DNA of 64,000 nucleotides from Halothiobacillus sp. Its GTDB lineage: Bacteria; Pseudomonadota; Gammaproteobacteria; Halothiobacillales; Halothiobacillaceae. Location: assembly GCA_020061705.1 (NCBI GenBank), contig JAGUXT010000058.1, forward strand, positions 44,444 through 108,443, in the 5' to 3' direction. The stretch's first letter is position 1. Each line of letters starts with the position of its first letter. The notes below the pieces were generated by a model that was given only the letters and a program-made list of their open reading frames with translations, made no database searches and was not told the DNA's origin. This document shows positions 9,101-20,150 of the stretch, one piece after another. A program made the translations under genes and the position numbers.

Positions 9101-11322
9101 AGCAGACCCAACCAGCGTCGATACCAAGGACGCAGCCGAGTAGAAGGCATAGTTTCGGTCACATCAGGCACTGGCGTCGTCGAACGCGACACGCGCAACA
9201 CCTCCGGTGCTAAACCCGCCTGATAGCGTGACCACATCTGCTGATACGCGTCTTCCAAATCGTGCGTGAAGCTCTCGCTTTCAAACAGGGGGCAGCGCAA
9301 CCGTTCACGCAGCAAATGCTCGCGCAAACGCGCCAATTCCTGCGGATCACCCGCCAGACGCACTAGCTGTGCCTGGTACGTGGCAGGTGTGTCGGCGACC
9401 AACTCGCCCAACCCCACCGCACGCAACAGACTTGCCGCAACGCGCCCGGCAAAGGTATCGCCCAGACACGTCACCACAGGCACCCCCACCCACAGGGCAT
9501 CACTCGCTGTGGTGTGGGCGTTGTAGGGCAGGGTATCGAGAAAAAGATCGGCCAAACTCAGGCGCGCCAAATGTTGCGCATGGGGCAGTTTTGGCGCGAA
9601 AACCAGACGCTTCGCATCCACACCCTGATCTTGCGCAAACTGCGTCAGGTTTTCGCGCACCGCATCACCCCCATCCAAAACCCACAACACGCTGCCCGGC
9701 ACCTCGCGCAACACCTCACACCACAATGCAAAAAACGCCGGGGTCAACTTGTAACTGGTATTGAAGCAGCACAACACCACGCCCTGCTCCGGCAACCCCG
9801 CCATCGTGCGCGTCGGCACTTCAGCCACGGCACGCTGCCGATCATTGCACTGGTAGCTCCAGGGCATGTAAACCGGCTTCTCGCTATAGTCCGCCTGATG
9901 CGCTTCGGGTAAAACGACATCGTCGGCAATGATGTAATCCCAGTAGTCCCCGCCCAACGTGCCCGGGTAGCCCAAATAATTCACCTGAATTGGCGCGGGG
10001 CGCAGCGCAATGATTTCGGGGCGTGCATGTTCGGTGTAGCCCTTCAGATCAACCAGAATGTCGATGCCATCTGCGCGAATCTGGGTGTTGATCTGCGCAA
10101 GACTCTTGCCGCGCAAATTGTGAAATACATCAAACGCCTGCACCAAACGCTGACGCATCGGCGAACCATCATCCTTGCCCAGTGAATAGGCAAAAATCTC
10201 GAAGCGACTGCGCTCATGCAGCTCAAAAACCTCGGCCATTAGCCACGCTGTAGGGTGGGCGTGAAAATCGGCGGAAAGGTAGCCGATACGCAGGCGCTCG
10301 CCTTGTGTCGGCTTAACGTGTTCGAGCGGGGAGGCGCTGGTTCCTGACTCGTACTTAAGCTGCGCCGCCCAGCGGTCTGCGCGCTGGCGTTGCAAGGCGC
10401 GATCAAAGCCCGGAACTGACAGGGTGATAAACAAATCGCCCAGCTCCTCCTCAACTTCATGCGCGGCTTGAATGGTTGTAGAAACTGACGCATCGAATGC
10501 CGTCCACTCACAAAGCTGGCGCTCCAGACGATGCACGCGCCGGGCAAAACGCAGGCGGTAGGACGGCTCAAGCTCAACGGCTCGGTGCAGAGCGCGCAAG
10601 GCTGCGGATGCATCCTGTTCAACCACCACTTCCGACAATGCCAGGTACACATCCGCAACCTGCGGATGACTTTGGAGGCAATGCTGGATTTCCGCCTCAG
10701 CGCGCTCGGATTGTCCCAGTAAGCGGTAACTTTCCGCCAGATTCAAGCGTGCATCCAGCAAATCAGGCGCAAGCTCAAGCGCCCGCTGAAACTGCACCAG
10801 CGACGCTGGCAATTGATCGAGATGGCGCATGGCCATGCCTAACGTGGTGCGCGCTTGCGCCTCGATCGGCGGGTTTACACTCGGCAATGCAAGCAAATGC
10901 TCACAAGCCTGATAAGCCAGCGGCCAATCGTGTTGCGCCTGCGCTGCCTGCACCAAACGAAACCATGCCTCTTCCAACTTTGGATTTAGCTCGGTAGCAC
11001 GACGAAAAGAATCGAGGGCAGAAACAAGTTCGCCCATGCGCTGCTCGATCTGGCCGATATGCAGCCACAGCATCGCGTTACCTGCGTCCAACTCCGCCGC
11101 GTAACGCATATCCTCCAGCGCCTCGGAAAAGCGCCCCAACTCACGCCGCGCCATGCCGCGCAGGTGATAGGCATCCGCCACATCATGCGCTGGCGCACCC
11201 GTGGTCGCCAAACGCACAATCAAGGCATCACTCAATGCAGCGGCATGCTGCATGTTACCCGCCTGCAAAACAGCCATAACGTCAGCGATCGCCACAGCAG
11301 CGCTCCCCTGTTGCTCCATCAT
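9097..11322 (-). CDS. TPR-repeat O-GlcNAc transferase-like protein (SPINDLY/GT41)
   Basis: 741 aa from the ATG ending at 11322, which has a Shine-Dalgarno-like AAGGTGA upstream; a TTG further upstream is less likely. The N-terminal ~310 residues are TPR helices with recurring A..L(R/H)RA(L/V)EL motifs. The C-terminal ~400 residues form the SPINDLY/O-GlcNAc transferase catalytic region: RIGYLSADFHAH, GYPGTLGGDYWDYIIAD, a typical FNTSYKLTP, and LPYNAHTTASDALW near the UDP-sugar site. Family members transfer GlcNAc or another sugar from a nucleotide donor to Ser/Thr of proteins; in bacteria they often lie in flagellin, adhesin or pilin glycosylation loci. The gene is convergent with the fusion-gene operon and divergent from the rhamnosyltransferases. 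The target protein is not visible in the window. Confidence 0.87.
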   Translation of the reverse strand: MMEQQGSAAVAIADVMAVLQAGNMQHAAALSDALIVRLATTGAPAHDVADAYHLRGMARRELGRFSEALEDMRYAAELDAGNAMLWLHIGQIEQRMGELVSALDSFRRATELNPKLEEAWFRLVQAAQAQHDWPLAYQACEHLLALPSVNPPIEAQARTTLGMAMRHLDQLPASLVQFQRALELAPDLLDARLNLAESYRLLGQSERAEAEIQHCLQSHPQVADVYLALSEVVVEQDASAALRALHRAVELEPSYRLRFARRVHRLERQLCEWTAFDASVSTTIQAAHEVEEELGDLFITLSVPGFDRALQRQRADRWAAQLKYESGTSASPLEHVKPTQGERLRIGYLSADFHAHPTAWLMAEVFELHERSRFEIFAYSLGKDDGSPMRQRLVQAFDVFHNLRGKSLAQINTQIRADGIDILVDLKGYTEHARPEIIALRPAPIQVNYLGYPGTLGGDYWDYIIADDVVLPEAHQADYSEKPVYMPWSYQCNDRQRAVAEVPTRTMAGLPEQGVVLCCFNTSYKLTPAFFALWCEVLREVPGSVLWVLDGGDAVRENLTQFAQDQGVDAKRLVFAPKLPHAQHLARLSLADLFLDTLPYNAHTTASDALWVGVPVVTCLGDTFAGRVAASLLRAVGLGELVADTPATYQAQLVRLAGDPQELARLREHLLRERLRCPLFESESFTHDLEDAYQQMWSRYQAGLAPEVLRVSRSTTPVPDVTETMPSTRLRPWYRRWLGLL

Positions 11323-11394
11323 GTTTTCACCTTTATCAATCAAGCCAGCAGGGTAAACTACCCAACCCGCCGCTTCGTGTAAAATCGTGCACCT

Positions 11395-12333
11395 ATGTCA
11401 CCTCACTCAATGCAAGCGCCCCAATCAGCCCACAGCATCGCCGCCGTGATTGTGGCGTATCGACCCGAGCTTGCCCTCTTGCGCCAGTTGATTACCGCTG
11501 TTCGCCCCCAGGTTGAGGCCTTGTGGCTCGTCAATAATGGCAACGTCAGTGACCTCGCTGAGCTTGATGCCGATGCACTCGGCGTGAACATCGTGCAATT
11601 TGAGGACAATCTCGGCATTGGCGCGGCCATTGCCTATGCCACGCAACGCGCCCAAAACGAAGGCTACGACTTTCTTTTGACCCTTGATCAGGACAGTATC
11701 CCAGCCCCTGATATGGTGCAGCAATTACTCAGTGCCTACGAAGAATTAAATGTACAAGGCGCAAAGGTTGCGGGGGTTGGCCCCGAACAGATTGATCGCC
11801 GCTCCGGGCACTATGCCCCGTTTATGCAGCCCATTAGCGCATGGCCTCTGCCACGGCATTCCATCTACCCCCCCGCCCATGGCGTTATCGAGGTCGATCA
11901 TCTGATTACCTCGGGTCTGCTCGCACCCTTATCAAGCTACCAGGCTGTCGGCGCGCCACGCGCCGACCTGTTCATTGATTATGTGGACATTGAGTGGTCT
12001 TTGCGTGCCCGCCGTTTGGGTTACAAGTTGTTTGCCGTGGGCGGCGCGCAGATGCAACACTCGATTGGCGATAACTACCGGCAATTTATGGGCAAACAGG
12101 TACCCATTCACAGCCCCTTGCGGCATTACTATTTGATGCGCAATGGCATCTTCCTGCAAAAGCTGCCCACCATTTCCCTGGGGTGGAAAATGTCGGATGC
12201 CTTGCAACTGGTCAAAAAATTCATCTTTTTCGGTTTCTTCCTTCCCCAACATGCTACGCGCTGGCGCATGATGCTACGCGGCATCCATGATGGACTGCGC
12301 GGCAAACTGGGCATCTATCAGGAGCGCCCGTGA
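11395..12333 (+). CDS. GT2 rhamnosyltransferase-like protein
   Basis: 312 aa GT2 enzyme of the dTDP-rhamnosyltransferase type. It shows the N-terminal Rossmann start (AAVIVAYRPEL), VNNG, the nucleotide-binding/DXD-like segment LTLDQDSIP near residue 100, and FIDYVDIEWSLRARRLGY near 195-210, typical of the acceptor half. It should add a deoxysugar, probably rhamnose, to a lipid-linked or protein-linked glycan at the inner membrane. No Shine-Dalgarno is obvious; a TAAAAT hexamer lies just upstream of the start in the 72-bp divergent gap. Its stop overlaps the GTG start of the next gene (GTGA), so the two are co-translated. Confidence 0.82.
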   Translation: MSPHSMQAPQSAHSIAAVIVAYRPELALLRQLITAVRPQVEALWLVNNGNVSDLAELDADALGVNIVQFEDNLGIGAAIAYATQRAQNEGYDFLLTLDQDSIPAPDMVQQLLSAYEELNVQGAKVAGVGPEQIDRRSGHYAPFMQPISAWPLPRHSIYPPAHGVIEVDHLITSGLLAPLSSYQAVGAPRADLFIDYVDIEWSLRARRLGYKLFAVGGAQMQHSIGDNYRQFMGKQVPIHSPLRHYYLMRNGIFLQKLPTISLGWKMSDALQLVKKFIFFGFFLPQHATRWRMMLRGIHDGLRGKLGIYQERP

Positions 12334-13271
12334 GTCGCCCTGTCTTCGCGCTCTGCGTGCCCACGCTTAACGCCGGCACAGGTTGGAATGAGTGGCTGGC
12401 GGCCCTAAAAAGCCAAACACTGCAACCTGACTACACCTTGGTGATCGACTCATCGTCCACTGACGACACCCCCGCCCTTGCCCGCGCCGCCGGGTTGTCG
12501 GTCACAACTATCGCCCGCAGTGATTTTAATCACGGTGGCACGCGTCAATGGGCTGTTGAGCATCTTGGCGAATTTGAAACGATCGTCTTCCTCACCCAGG
12601 ATGCCCTGCTCGCTCATCCACACGCCCTCAGCACATTGCTGGACGCGCTGCACCAAAGCCCGGACATCGGCGCAGTGTATGGCCGCCAACTACCGCACCA
12701 CGGCGCAACCCCCATCGAAGCCCACGCCCGACTATTCAACTACCCCGCCCACAGCGCGCTGCGCAGCCTTTGTGACCGCGCTCAATTCGGCATTAAAACT
12801 GCCTTTTTCTCCAACAGCTTTGCTGCCTACCGCCGCGAGGCACTGAACGCCATAGGTGGCTTCCGGCGCAATCTGATCCTCGGCGAAGACACCGTGGCCG
12901 CAGGGCAAATGCTGCTTGCCGACTGGCGTATCGGCTATTGCGCCGAAGCGCAGGTGCGCCACTCACACCACTACAGCCTGCGCGCCGAAATGGCACGCTA
13001 CTTCGACATCGGCGTGTTACACAGCCGCGAGGCATGGATGCTGGAACAGTTTGGTCATGCCGAAGGTGAAGGTTTGCGCTTTATCCGCTCCGAAGTCGCC
13101 TATCTCGCGCGCCATGCGCCGTGGCTCATTCCCGAAGCCGGCCTGCGCACCTTACTTAAATACACCGGCTATCGTCTTGGCCGCAGCGAACAGCGACTTT
13201 CATTGGCATGGAAGCGTCGCCTAAGTATGCAGCCGGGCTATTGGCGCGACGATATGACTCGTTCGGCTTAG
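12330..13271 (+). CDS. GT2 glycosyltransferase (second rhamnosyltransferase-like)
   Basis: 313 aa, starting at a GTG that overlaps the upstream stop (GTGA) and is preceded by GGAG. The start ALCVPTLNAG, the segment VIDSSSTDDT near residue 40, FLTQDALL near 90 and LGEDTVAAGQML near 190 identify a GT2 enzyme of the O-antigen rhamnosyltransferase group. It presumably adds the sugar before or after the one added by its partner. The donor sugar is inferred from family resemblance only. The stop is 39 bp before glmS. Confidence 0.82.
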   Translation: MSRPVFALCVPTLNAGTGWNEWLAALKSQTLQPDYTLVIDSSSTDDTPALARAAGLSVTTIARSDFNHGGTRQWAVEHLGEFETIVFLTQDALLAHPHALSTLLDALHQSPDIGAVYGRQLPHHGATPIEAHARLFNYPAHSALRSLCDRAQFGIKTAFFSNSFAAYRREALNAIGGFRRNLILGEDTVAAGQMLLADWRIGYCAEAQVRHSHHYSLRAEMARYFDIGVLHSREAWMLEQFGHAEGEGLRFIRSEVAYLARHAPWLIPEAGLRTLLKYTGYRLGRSEQRLSLAWKRRLSMQPGYWRDDMTRSA

Positions 13272-13310
13272 AATGCCCCCTTTCCATACAGCAACCACGG
13301 AACTCAACTT

Positions 13311-15158
<1,848 letters not shown>

Positions 15159-15251
15159 CCCCCAACCTCAGTCTCTCTCCTTGTTCTGGCTTAAATGAGT
15201 TCGCAACGTTTAATTCGCATTCATGGCAACCAAGGCATTTATATAATGCCG

Positions 15252-16136
15252 CTAACGCCCTCGCGTCGGCAAAAGCACCAACACCAAAGCCAGCAGAATA
15301 AATACAATCCCAATCAATTCAAGCTGCCCGGGCCGCTCACCTAACTGAAGCCACGCGCTCAACACACCGACGGTAGGGATCATCAAGGAACCAAAACCGG
15401 CCGTTCTGGTGGGTAAATTGTGCAGGGCATAAATCCAAAGCAACCAGCCCAAGGCACCCGCAGGCACAATGTTATAGAACAATACCCACCATAAATGTGG
15501 AGTGGCGTTCATGTGCCAAGGCTCAAACATTGCGGCAAATGACATGATGATCAGGCCGCCAAACAGCATTTGCCAGGCCGTGACATTGAGCAAATCCAGC
15601 CGATAGCGTTGTCCGAAGCGTTTCTGCCAAATTGATCCACCGGCCCAGGTGATGCCGGAAAGCAAGGCAAATAACGCTGAAGCCATCGCCAAATGCTCTC
15701 GCCACGGCGCGATCATCAAGAAAAGCCCCAGGCCAGCAACACCCAAAGCAACCCATTGCAACCGCGACAGCCGTTCATGCAGCACCACATGCGCCATCAA
15801 GGTGAGCCATAACGGCATGGTAAAAACAATGACGGCGGTTTCACCCGCAGCGCCGGTGCTGAGTGCCCACATCATAAAGCCGACAAACCCTGCCGTTTGC
15901 AGCAAACCTAACGGGATGACGTAGCTCAATGGAGGTGGCTTGATCGGACGACCAAGCATTGGCAGCAGCAAAAGCAACAACAAGGCCGGAACGACGGTAC
16001 GAATGGCGCCGAACCAAAGCGCGGTAATGTCGCCAAGTCCTCCTTTCATGACCACCCAGTTGTAGCCCCATAGCAGCGCCAGCAGCACCAACGCGGCAAA
16101 AGGCTTAACAAGTGTAGTTTCGGAGTTTGTCGGCAT
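15252..16136 (-). CDS. EamA/DMT-superfamily permease
   Basis: I take the ATG at 16136 (MPTNSETTLVKPF), giving 294 aa, the normal length for this ten-helix family. The frame stays open upstream to 16289, but that extension is not hydrophobic and does not look like family sequence. Repeated hydrophobic segments run through the protein (ALVLLALLWGYNWVVMKGG, VALGVAGLGLFLMI, IGIVFILLALVLVLLP), with two EamA halves; AETAVIVFTMPLW-like and LMIPTVGVL segments fit the fold. Members export metabolites or amino acids across the inner membrane; the substrate cannot be predicted. The gene is convergent with glmS. Confidence 0.8.
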   Translation of the reverse strand: MPTNSETTLVKPFAALVLLALLWGYNWVVMKGGLGDITALWFGAIRTVVPALLLLLLLPMLGRPIKPPPLSYVIPLGLLQTAGFVGFMMWALSTGAAGETAVIVFTMPLWLTLMAHVVLHERLSRLQWVALGVAGLGLFLMIAPWREHLAMASALFALLSGITWAGGSIWQKRFGQRYRLDLLNVTAWQMLFGGLIIMSFAAMFEPWHMNATPHLWWVLFYNIVPAGALGWLLWIYALHNLPTRTAGFGSLMIPTVGVLSAWLQLGERPGQLELIGIVFILLALVLVLLPTRGR

Positions 16137-16458
16137 TTTTTTGGCTGAGCAATGTGGATGATTCAACACGGCATACGCATAACTATACGAGCACATGGTG
16201 AGATACGACGGGTGCGCGCTGTGCCTGCGCTTATCCACAGCGAATGAACCGGAGCATACCACCCACGCGGGCTTTGCGCCTGCAATCACAAACCACCAAA
16301 TTGGACTTGGCTTGCGACGTCGCCAGCCTGACAGGATGCTGAAAAGCGTCTTCGGTGCAGTTTTACAGCTCGCCTGATTGACCTGATTGCCATAGCCTTT
16401 GCCACATCAAACACTTAGAATGCGCGTCCTCTAATTTCACAGCGACTGGTTAACCTCC
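16137..16458. other. non-coding gap before miaB
   Basis: 322 bp between the divergent permease and miaB starts. I see no convincing gene or repeat. A TAGAAT hexamer at 16416-16421 could be the -10 element for miaB, but no good -35 sits at the right distance. Confidence 0.5.
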
Positions 16459-17829
16459 ATGAACCGCACGATGCACGACGCAAACACCGCCACCACTGAC
16501 ACTCCCACCCCCAAAAAGCTCTACATCAAGACTTGGGGTTGCCAGATGAATGAATACGACAGCCAGAAAATGGGTGACGTGCTTGATGCGGCGAATGGCA
16601 TGACCCTTACCGACAACGCCGAAGAGGCCGATGTCATCCTGCTCAACACCTGCTCCATCCGCGAAAAGGCGCAGGAAAAAGTCTTCTCGCAACTGGGGCA
16701 GTGGAAAGAGCTCAAGCGCCACAAACCCGAGCTGGTCATCGGTGTAGGCGGCTGCGTTGCCAGCCAGGAAGGCGCCGCCATCCGCGAACGCGCGCCCTAT
16801 GTCGATCTGGTCTTCGGCCCGCAAACCCTGCACCGCCTGCCGGAAATGCTGAGCGAGGTGCGCAGCAGCGGCCAATCGGTGGTCGATATTTCCTTCCCCG
16901 AAATCGAAAAATTCGACAACCTGCCCGAACCGCGTGCCGATGGCGTGACAGCTTTTGTGTCCATCATGGAAGGCTGCTCCAAGTACTGCACCTTCTGCGT
17001 CGTGCCCTACACCCGTGGTGAAGAAGTTTCACGCCCGTTCGACGACGTTCTGGCCGAAATCGCCCAACTTGCCGCCCAAGGCGTGCGCGAAGTGAACCTG
17101 CTCGGCCAAAACGTCAATTCCTATCGCGGCGCAATGCACGACGGCGGTCTGGCGGATCTCGCGCTACTGATCGAATTCGTCGCCGCCATTGAAGGCATCG
17201 AACGCATCCGCTTCACCACCTCGCACCCGGTCGAGTTCACCGACCGCCTGATCGAGGCCTACCGCAACGTGCCCAAGCTGGCCAGCTTCCTGCACCTGCC
17301 GGTGCAATCCGGCTCCGACCGAATTTTGGCAGCCATGAAACGCGGCCACACCGCGCTCGAATACAAGTCCAAAATCCGCAAACTGCGCGAAGCACGCCCG
17401 GACATTTGCTTGTCTTCCGACTTCATCATCGGCTTTCCCGGCGAAACCGAGACCGACTTTGAAGCCACCATGAAACTGATTCGTGACATCGGCTTTGACC
17501 AATCCTACAGCTTCGTTTTCAGCGCCCGCCCCGGCACGCCCGCTGCCAGCATGGAAGACGACACGCCGCTGGATGTCAAAAAAGAACGCCTGCAACGCCT
17601 GCAAGAACTCATCAACACCCAGGCACGCGCCATTTCAGAGGCCATGCTCGGCGGCGTGCAACGCATTCTGGTCGAAGGCGCATCCACCAAAGATGCCAGC
17701 GAACTCAAAGGCCGCACCGAAAACAACCGCGTGGTGAATTTCAAGGGTGATGCCGCCCTGACCGGCCAGTTTGTCGATGTACGCATCACCGAAGTTCGCC
17801 CCAACTCGCTGCGCGGCGAACTGGTTTAA
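16459..17829 (+). CDS. miaB: tRNA-2-methylthio-N6-dimethylallyladenosine synthase
   Basis: 456 aa radical-SAM methylthiotransferase acting on i6A37 of tRNAs that read UNN codons. The N-terminal UPF0004 domain has Cys in [18 protein letters not shown] and GGCVASQ. The radical-SAM cluster CSKYCTFC lies near residue 173, followed by VVPYTRGEE. The TRAM domain forms the last ~65 residues ([27 protein letters not shown]). Length and motif order fit MiaB rather than RimO. In many gammaproteobacteria miaB precedes phoH-ybeY; here about 7 kb of accessory genes and repeats separates them, suggesting an insertion between the two. Confidence 0.96.
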   Translation: MNRTMHDANTATTDTPTPKKLYIKTWGCQMNEYDSQKMGDVLDAANGMTLTDNAEEADVILLNTCSIREKAQEKVFSQLGQWKELKRHKPELVIGVGGCVASQEGAAIRERAPYVDLVFGPQTLHRLPEMLSEVRSSGQSVVDISFPEIEKFDNLPEPRADGVTAFVSIMEGCSKYCTFCVVPYTRGEEVSRPFDDVLAEIAQLAAQGVREVNLLGQNVNSYRGAMHDGGLADLALLIEFVAAIEGIERIRFTTSHPVEFTDRLIEAYRNVPKLASFLHLPVQSGSDRILAAMKRGHTALEYKSKIRKLREARPDICLSSDFIIGFPGETETDFEATMKLIRDIGFDQSYSFVFSARPGTPAASMEDDTPLDVKKERLQRLQELINTQARAISEAMLGGVQRILVEGASTKDASELKGRTENNRVVNFKGDAALTGQFVDVRITEVRPNSLRGELV

Positions 17830-17847
17830 GCCGCCAGATCACACCTC

Positions 17848-18993
17848 ATGAGCCAACACGCGCCTAAGGCGCCGCCCGACACCTACGCCCTCAGTCTCGC
17901 ACTTGAACAAGGACACGCCGACCCGAGCCCTGCTCAGGTCGCATTTACCAAACTCATCCAACAGATTGAGAACAAACGTGCTCAACTGACTGAATGGCAG
18001 AGCACCATCAGCAACTTTCAGCAAAAATACACCCTCGACCTGCTGCCGATTTTGCAAGCCAAAAACAAACTCAAAGCCGCCTTCGTGCTGCGTCTCGACG
18101 AACTCTACGATGCCAAGGGCCTGAGCAAGCGCGAACGCGAGCGCCTCGGCGACATGATTCTTGAGCTCGCAAGCGGCCTGCTCGCGCAAGAAAGCAACCC
18201 GCAACTGGACGCGATTTGCGACAAATACCGTCCGCACGACACTCACCCTAGGCTCAACGAACGCCAAGCCGAAATTCTCGCCGCCATGAAAGCCGAATTT
18301 GTTGAAATGACCGGCGTGGATCTGGGTGACGATGCCGACGAACTGAGCTACGACGAATTTATACAGCGGGCACAGGCGCACCTTGACGAGCAACACGCCG
18401 CCGAAGAGCGCGCACGCCAACAACGCAACGAGCAACGCCAGACCAAGCGCAAAAAAAGCGCCAAACAGCTCGCCAAGGAGCAAAAAGACGCCGAAGATGC
18501 GCAGGACATCAAACTCTCCGTGCGCGAGATTTACCGCAAACTGGTCAGCAACCTGCACCCCGACCGCGAAAGCGACCCGCAGCAACGCGCACGCAAAACC
18601 GAACTCATGCAGCGCGTCAACCAGGCCTACGAAAAAAACAACCTGCTGCAACTACTTGAATTACAGATCGAACTCGAACACATCGACCCTGCAAGCCTGC
18701 GCAACCTGAGCGAAGAACGCCTGCAGCGCTACACCAAAACCCTCAAGCAGCACCTCAGCCAACTCAACACCGAAAAGAACCAGCTCGAAATGGAATTCCG
18801 CGAGCGCTTTTCCATCAGCTTCGACCACCTCGGCTACAACCCCAACCCCGCCAACATCATGCGCCTGCTCGCACAAGACATCGCCGCCCACCAAAACGAC
18901 CTGCATCGCATGAAATACGAGCTTGATGAAATTCAGGACGTGCAAAGCGTGAAAATCTGGCTAAAAGCCATGCGCTACCGCGACGGGTATTAA
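17848..18993 (+). CDS. J-domain protein with flanking coiled coils
   Basis: 381 aa, starting 18 bp after miaB. A C-terminal J domain is marked by HPDRE near residue 236 within SVREIYRKLVSNLHPDR, the HPD tripeptide needed to stimulate Hsp70 ATPase. Around it lie long charged helices: a KKSAKQLAKEQKD segment just before it and ELQIELEHIDP / QLEMEFRERF after it. No Gly/Phe region or zinc domain is present, so this is not DnaJ or CbpA but a class C type J protein with an unknown client. Position suggests co-transcription with miaB. Confidence 0.75.
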   Translation: MSQHAPKAPPDTYALSLALEQGHADPSPAQVAFTKLIQQIENKRAQLTEWQSTISNFQQKYTLDLLPILQAKNKLKAAFVLRLDELYDAKGLSKRERERLGDMILELASGLLAQESNPQLDAICDKYRPHDTHPRLNERQAEILAAMKAEFVEMTGVDLGDDADELSYDEFIQRAQAHLDEQHAAEERARQQRNEQRQTKRKKSAKQLAKEQKDAEDAQDIKLSVREIYRKLVSNLHPDRESDPQQRARKTELMQRVNQAYEKNNLLQLLELQIELEHIDPASLRNLSEERLQRYTKTLKQHLSQLNTEKNQLEMEFRERFSISFDHLGYNPNPANIMRLLAQDIAAHQNDLHRMKYELDEIQDVQSVKIWLKAMRYRDGY

Positions 18994-19032
18994 ACCGTAG
19001 GTTAGCGGGACATTACAACCAAACGATTCAGC

Positions 19033-19650
19033 ATGCTCAAATCACTATCACGCCATTGGGACACAATCTTTCCAGGCACCCAGCCAATAGGCTACCTATT
19101 TCGTGAGCTCTATCCAGAGCGTTGGGTTCGCTTTCACAGCCTTCCTGAATCCAAGCGATATGCTGAAAACCGTGCGGAATACACCGAGATATTTAGTCGA
19201 CAAAACCAGATCCTCCCAGAACTTATCAAAAGCCAAGAAATTATCCTTTTAACAACAACGTCCAGCATTTCAGCGTCACCGCACCGCATCAAAAGGGAGG
19301 GCAGGGGCTATCTCTCCAAGAGAGCCAAAAAACTGGCCAGACTTGATCCTCATGCCAAGTTTTGGCGTACCGTTGCGATGCGTGCACATGAAGATATAGA
19401 TGAGCCGTGGACCTATTACTGGCACATTTTTGCAAGCCAGCGCACATTCACGGAGGGTTGCATTGATCCAATTCTGGCTCTCGCTGCCGACTTCGTCGAA
19501 GAGAATGTTTTCATTTTGAGCCCCAATGACTCGTGGTTATTCCTTCCATACGACGGCGGTGTCGACGTAATACTGCCCTCAACTTGGGAGCGAGACTGCT
19601 TGAAGGATAGATATAAAACGTGGCTTTCAAAGGAATCTAGCGGGTTGTAG
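19033..19650 (+). CDS. DUF3885-like hypothetical protein
   Basis: 205 aa soluble protein. The C-terminal end (LFLPYDGGVDVILPS, then ERDCLKDRYKTWLS) and the N-terminal ELYPERWVRFHSLPESKRY resemble proteins annotated with DUF3885. No catalytic motif is visible. It lies 39 bp after the J-domain gene but has somewhat lower G+C and different codon use, so it may have arrived separately, together with the transposase remnant downstream. The function is unknown. Confidence 0.6.
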   Translation: MLKSLSRHWDTIFPGTQPIGYLFRELYPERWVRFHSLPESKRYAENRAEYTEIFSRQNQILPELIKSQEIILLTTTSSISASPHRIKREGRGYLSKRAKKLARLDPHAKFWRTVAMRAHEDIDEPWTYYWHIFASQRTFTEGCIDPILALAADFVEENVFILSPNDSWLFLPYDGGVDVILPSTWERDCLKDRYKTWLSKESSGL

Positions 19651-19726
19651 CTTTTCGGGGTGAGAGAGGGAGCTACAACTTCATGAGAGCGACGATATTG
19701 ATTGTGCTAACACGGTAATCATCTGA

Positions 19727-20117
19727 CAGTTGAACAGCTTATATACACAGCGACTCAACCGTCGCCACGGCTTGGTCGGGCATCTTTTCCAAGGGCGATA
19801 CAAGGCCGCCCTAGGGAAGCTCTGATTGAATCAGAGCTTCCTGTCCGGGGTATGGATGCCTCGTCGCATCAATGACGCAAGTCATTGAAATGCGAGAGAC
19901 AGCCCGGGCATGTACCGGGCTGGTCGAGTCTGAATGAAGCCATGGATAGATTCATTCAGAGTTTTCCTAGAGCAGAAAGAAGCCTATTTGCTGGAGTTGG
20001 CGCCGCCATGTGGCATTGAACCCGCTGCGCGCCCATATCATTGACGAATGGTGCTGGGGCAGCCACGCCGTCGTCACAGAACAGGACGCTGCGCCGCATT
20101 GGCTGGATGCGGATTAG
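19727..20117 (+). pseudogene. REP-associated tyrosine transposase (RAYT, IS200-like) remnant, interrupted
   Basis: The translation at 19739-19813 reads YTQRLNRRHGLVGHLFQGRY then KAAL, the conserved middle of RAYT transposases. After removing the insertion at 19815-19966, the frame continues as EQKEAYLLEL. One extra base near 20005-20015 then shifts to HVALNPLRAHIIDEW and HWLDAD before a stop at 20115-20117. Only the C-terminal third of the gene remains; the N-terminal catalytic HUH part and the region before the stop at 19724 are gone. These enzymes mobilise REP palindromes. This copy is dead by truncation, insertion and frameshift. Confidence 0.75.
19815..19966. mobile_element. ~155-bp hairpin-rich element, copy 1, inserted in the RAYT remnant
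   Basis: The insertion is bounded by a direct repeat CTAG (CCTAG at 19810-19814 and 19966-19970), and deleting it restores the transposase reading frame locally. It contains five hairpins: 19815-19841 (13-bp perfect stem), 19846-19863, about 19863-19894 capped by a GCAA tetraloop, 19902-19920, and 19929-19960 (10-bp perfect stem). The ends GGAAGCTCTGA and the complement of the right end, GGAAAACTCTGA, form imperfect inverted repeats. It carries no open reading frame. It could be a MITE or a structured RNA element; see copy 2 at 21531. Confidence 0.75.
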
Positions 20118-20150
20118 CAGCGGATAAGCGCTTGCTTATTACCAAAACCG

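Noticed and set aside
15234..15250. GGCATT/AATGCC hairpin after the DMT permease gene
   Set aside because: Six-base stem without a T tract on either strand; no support as a terminator.
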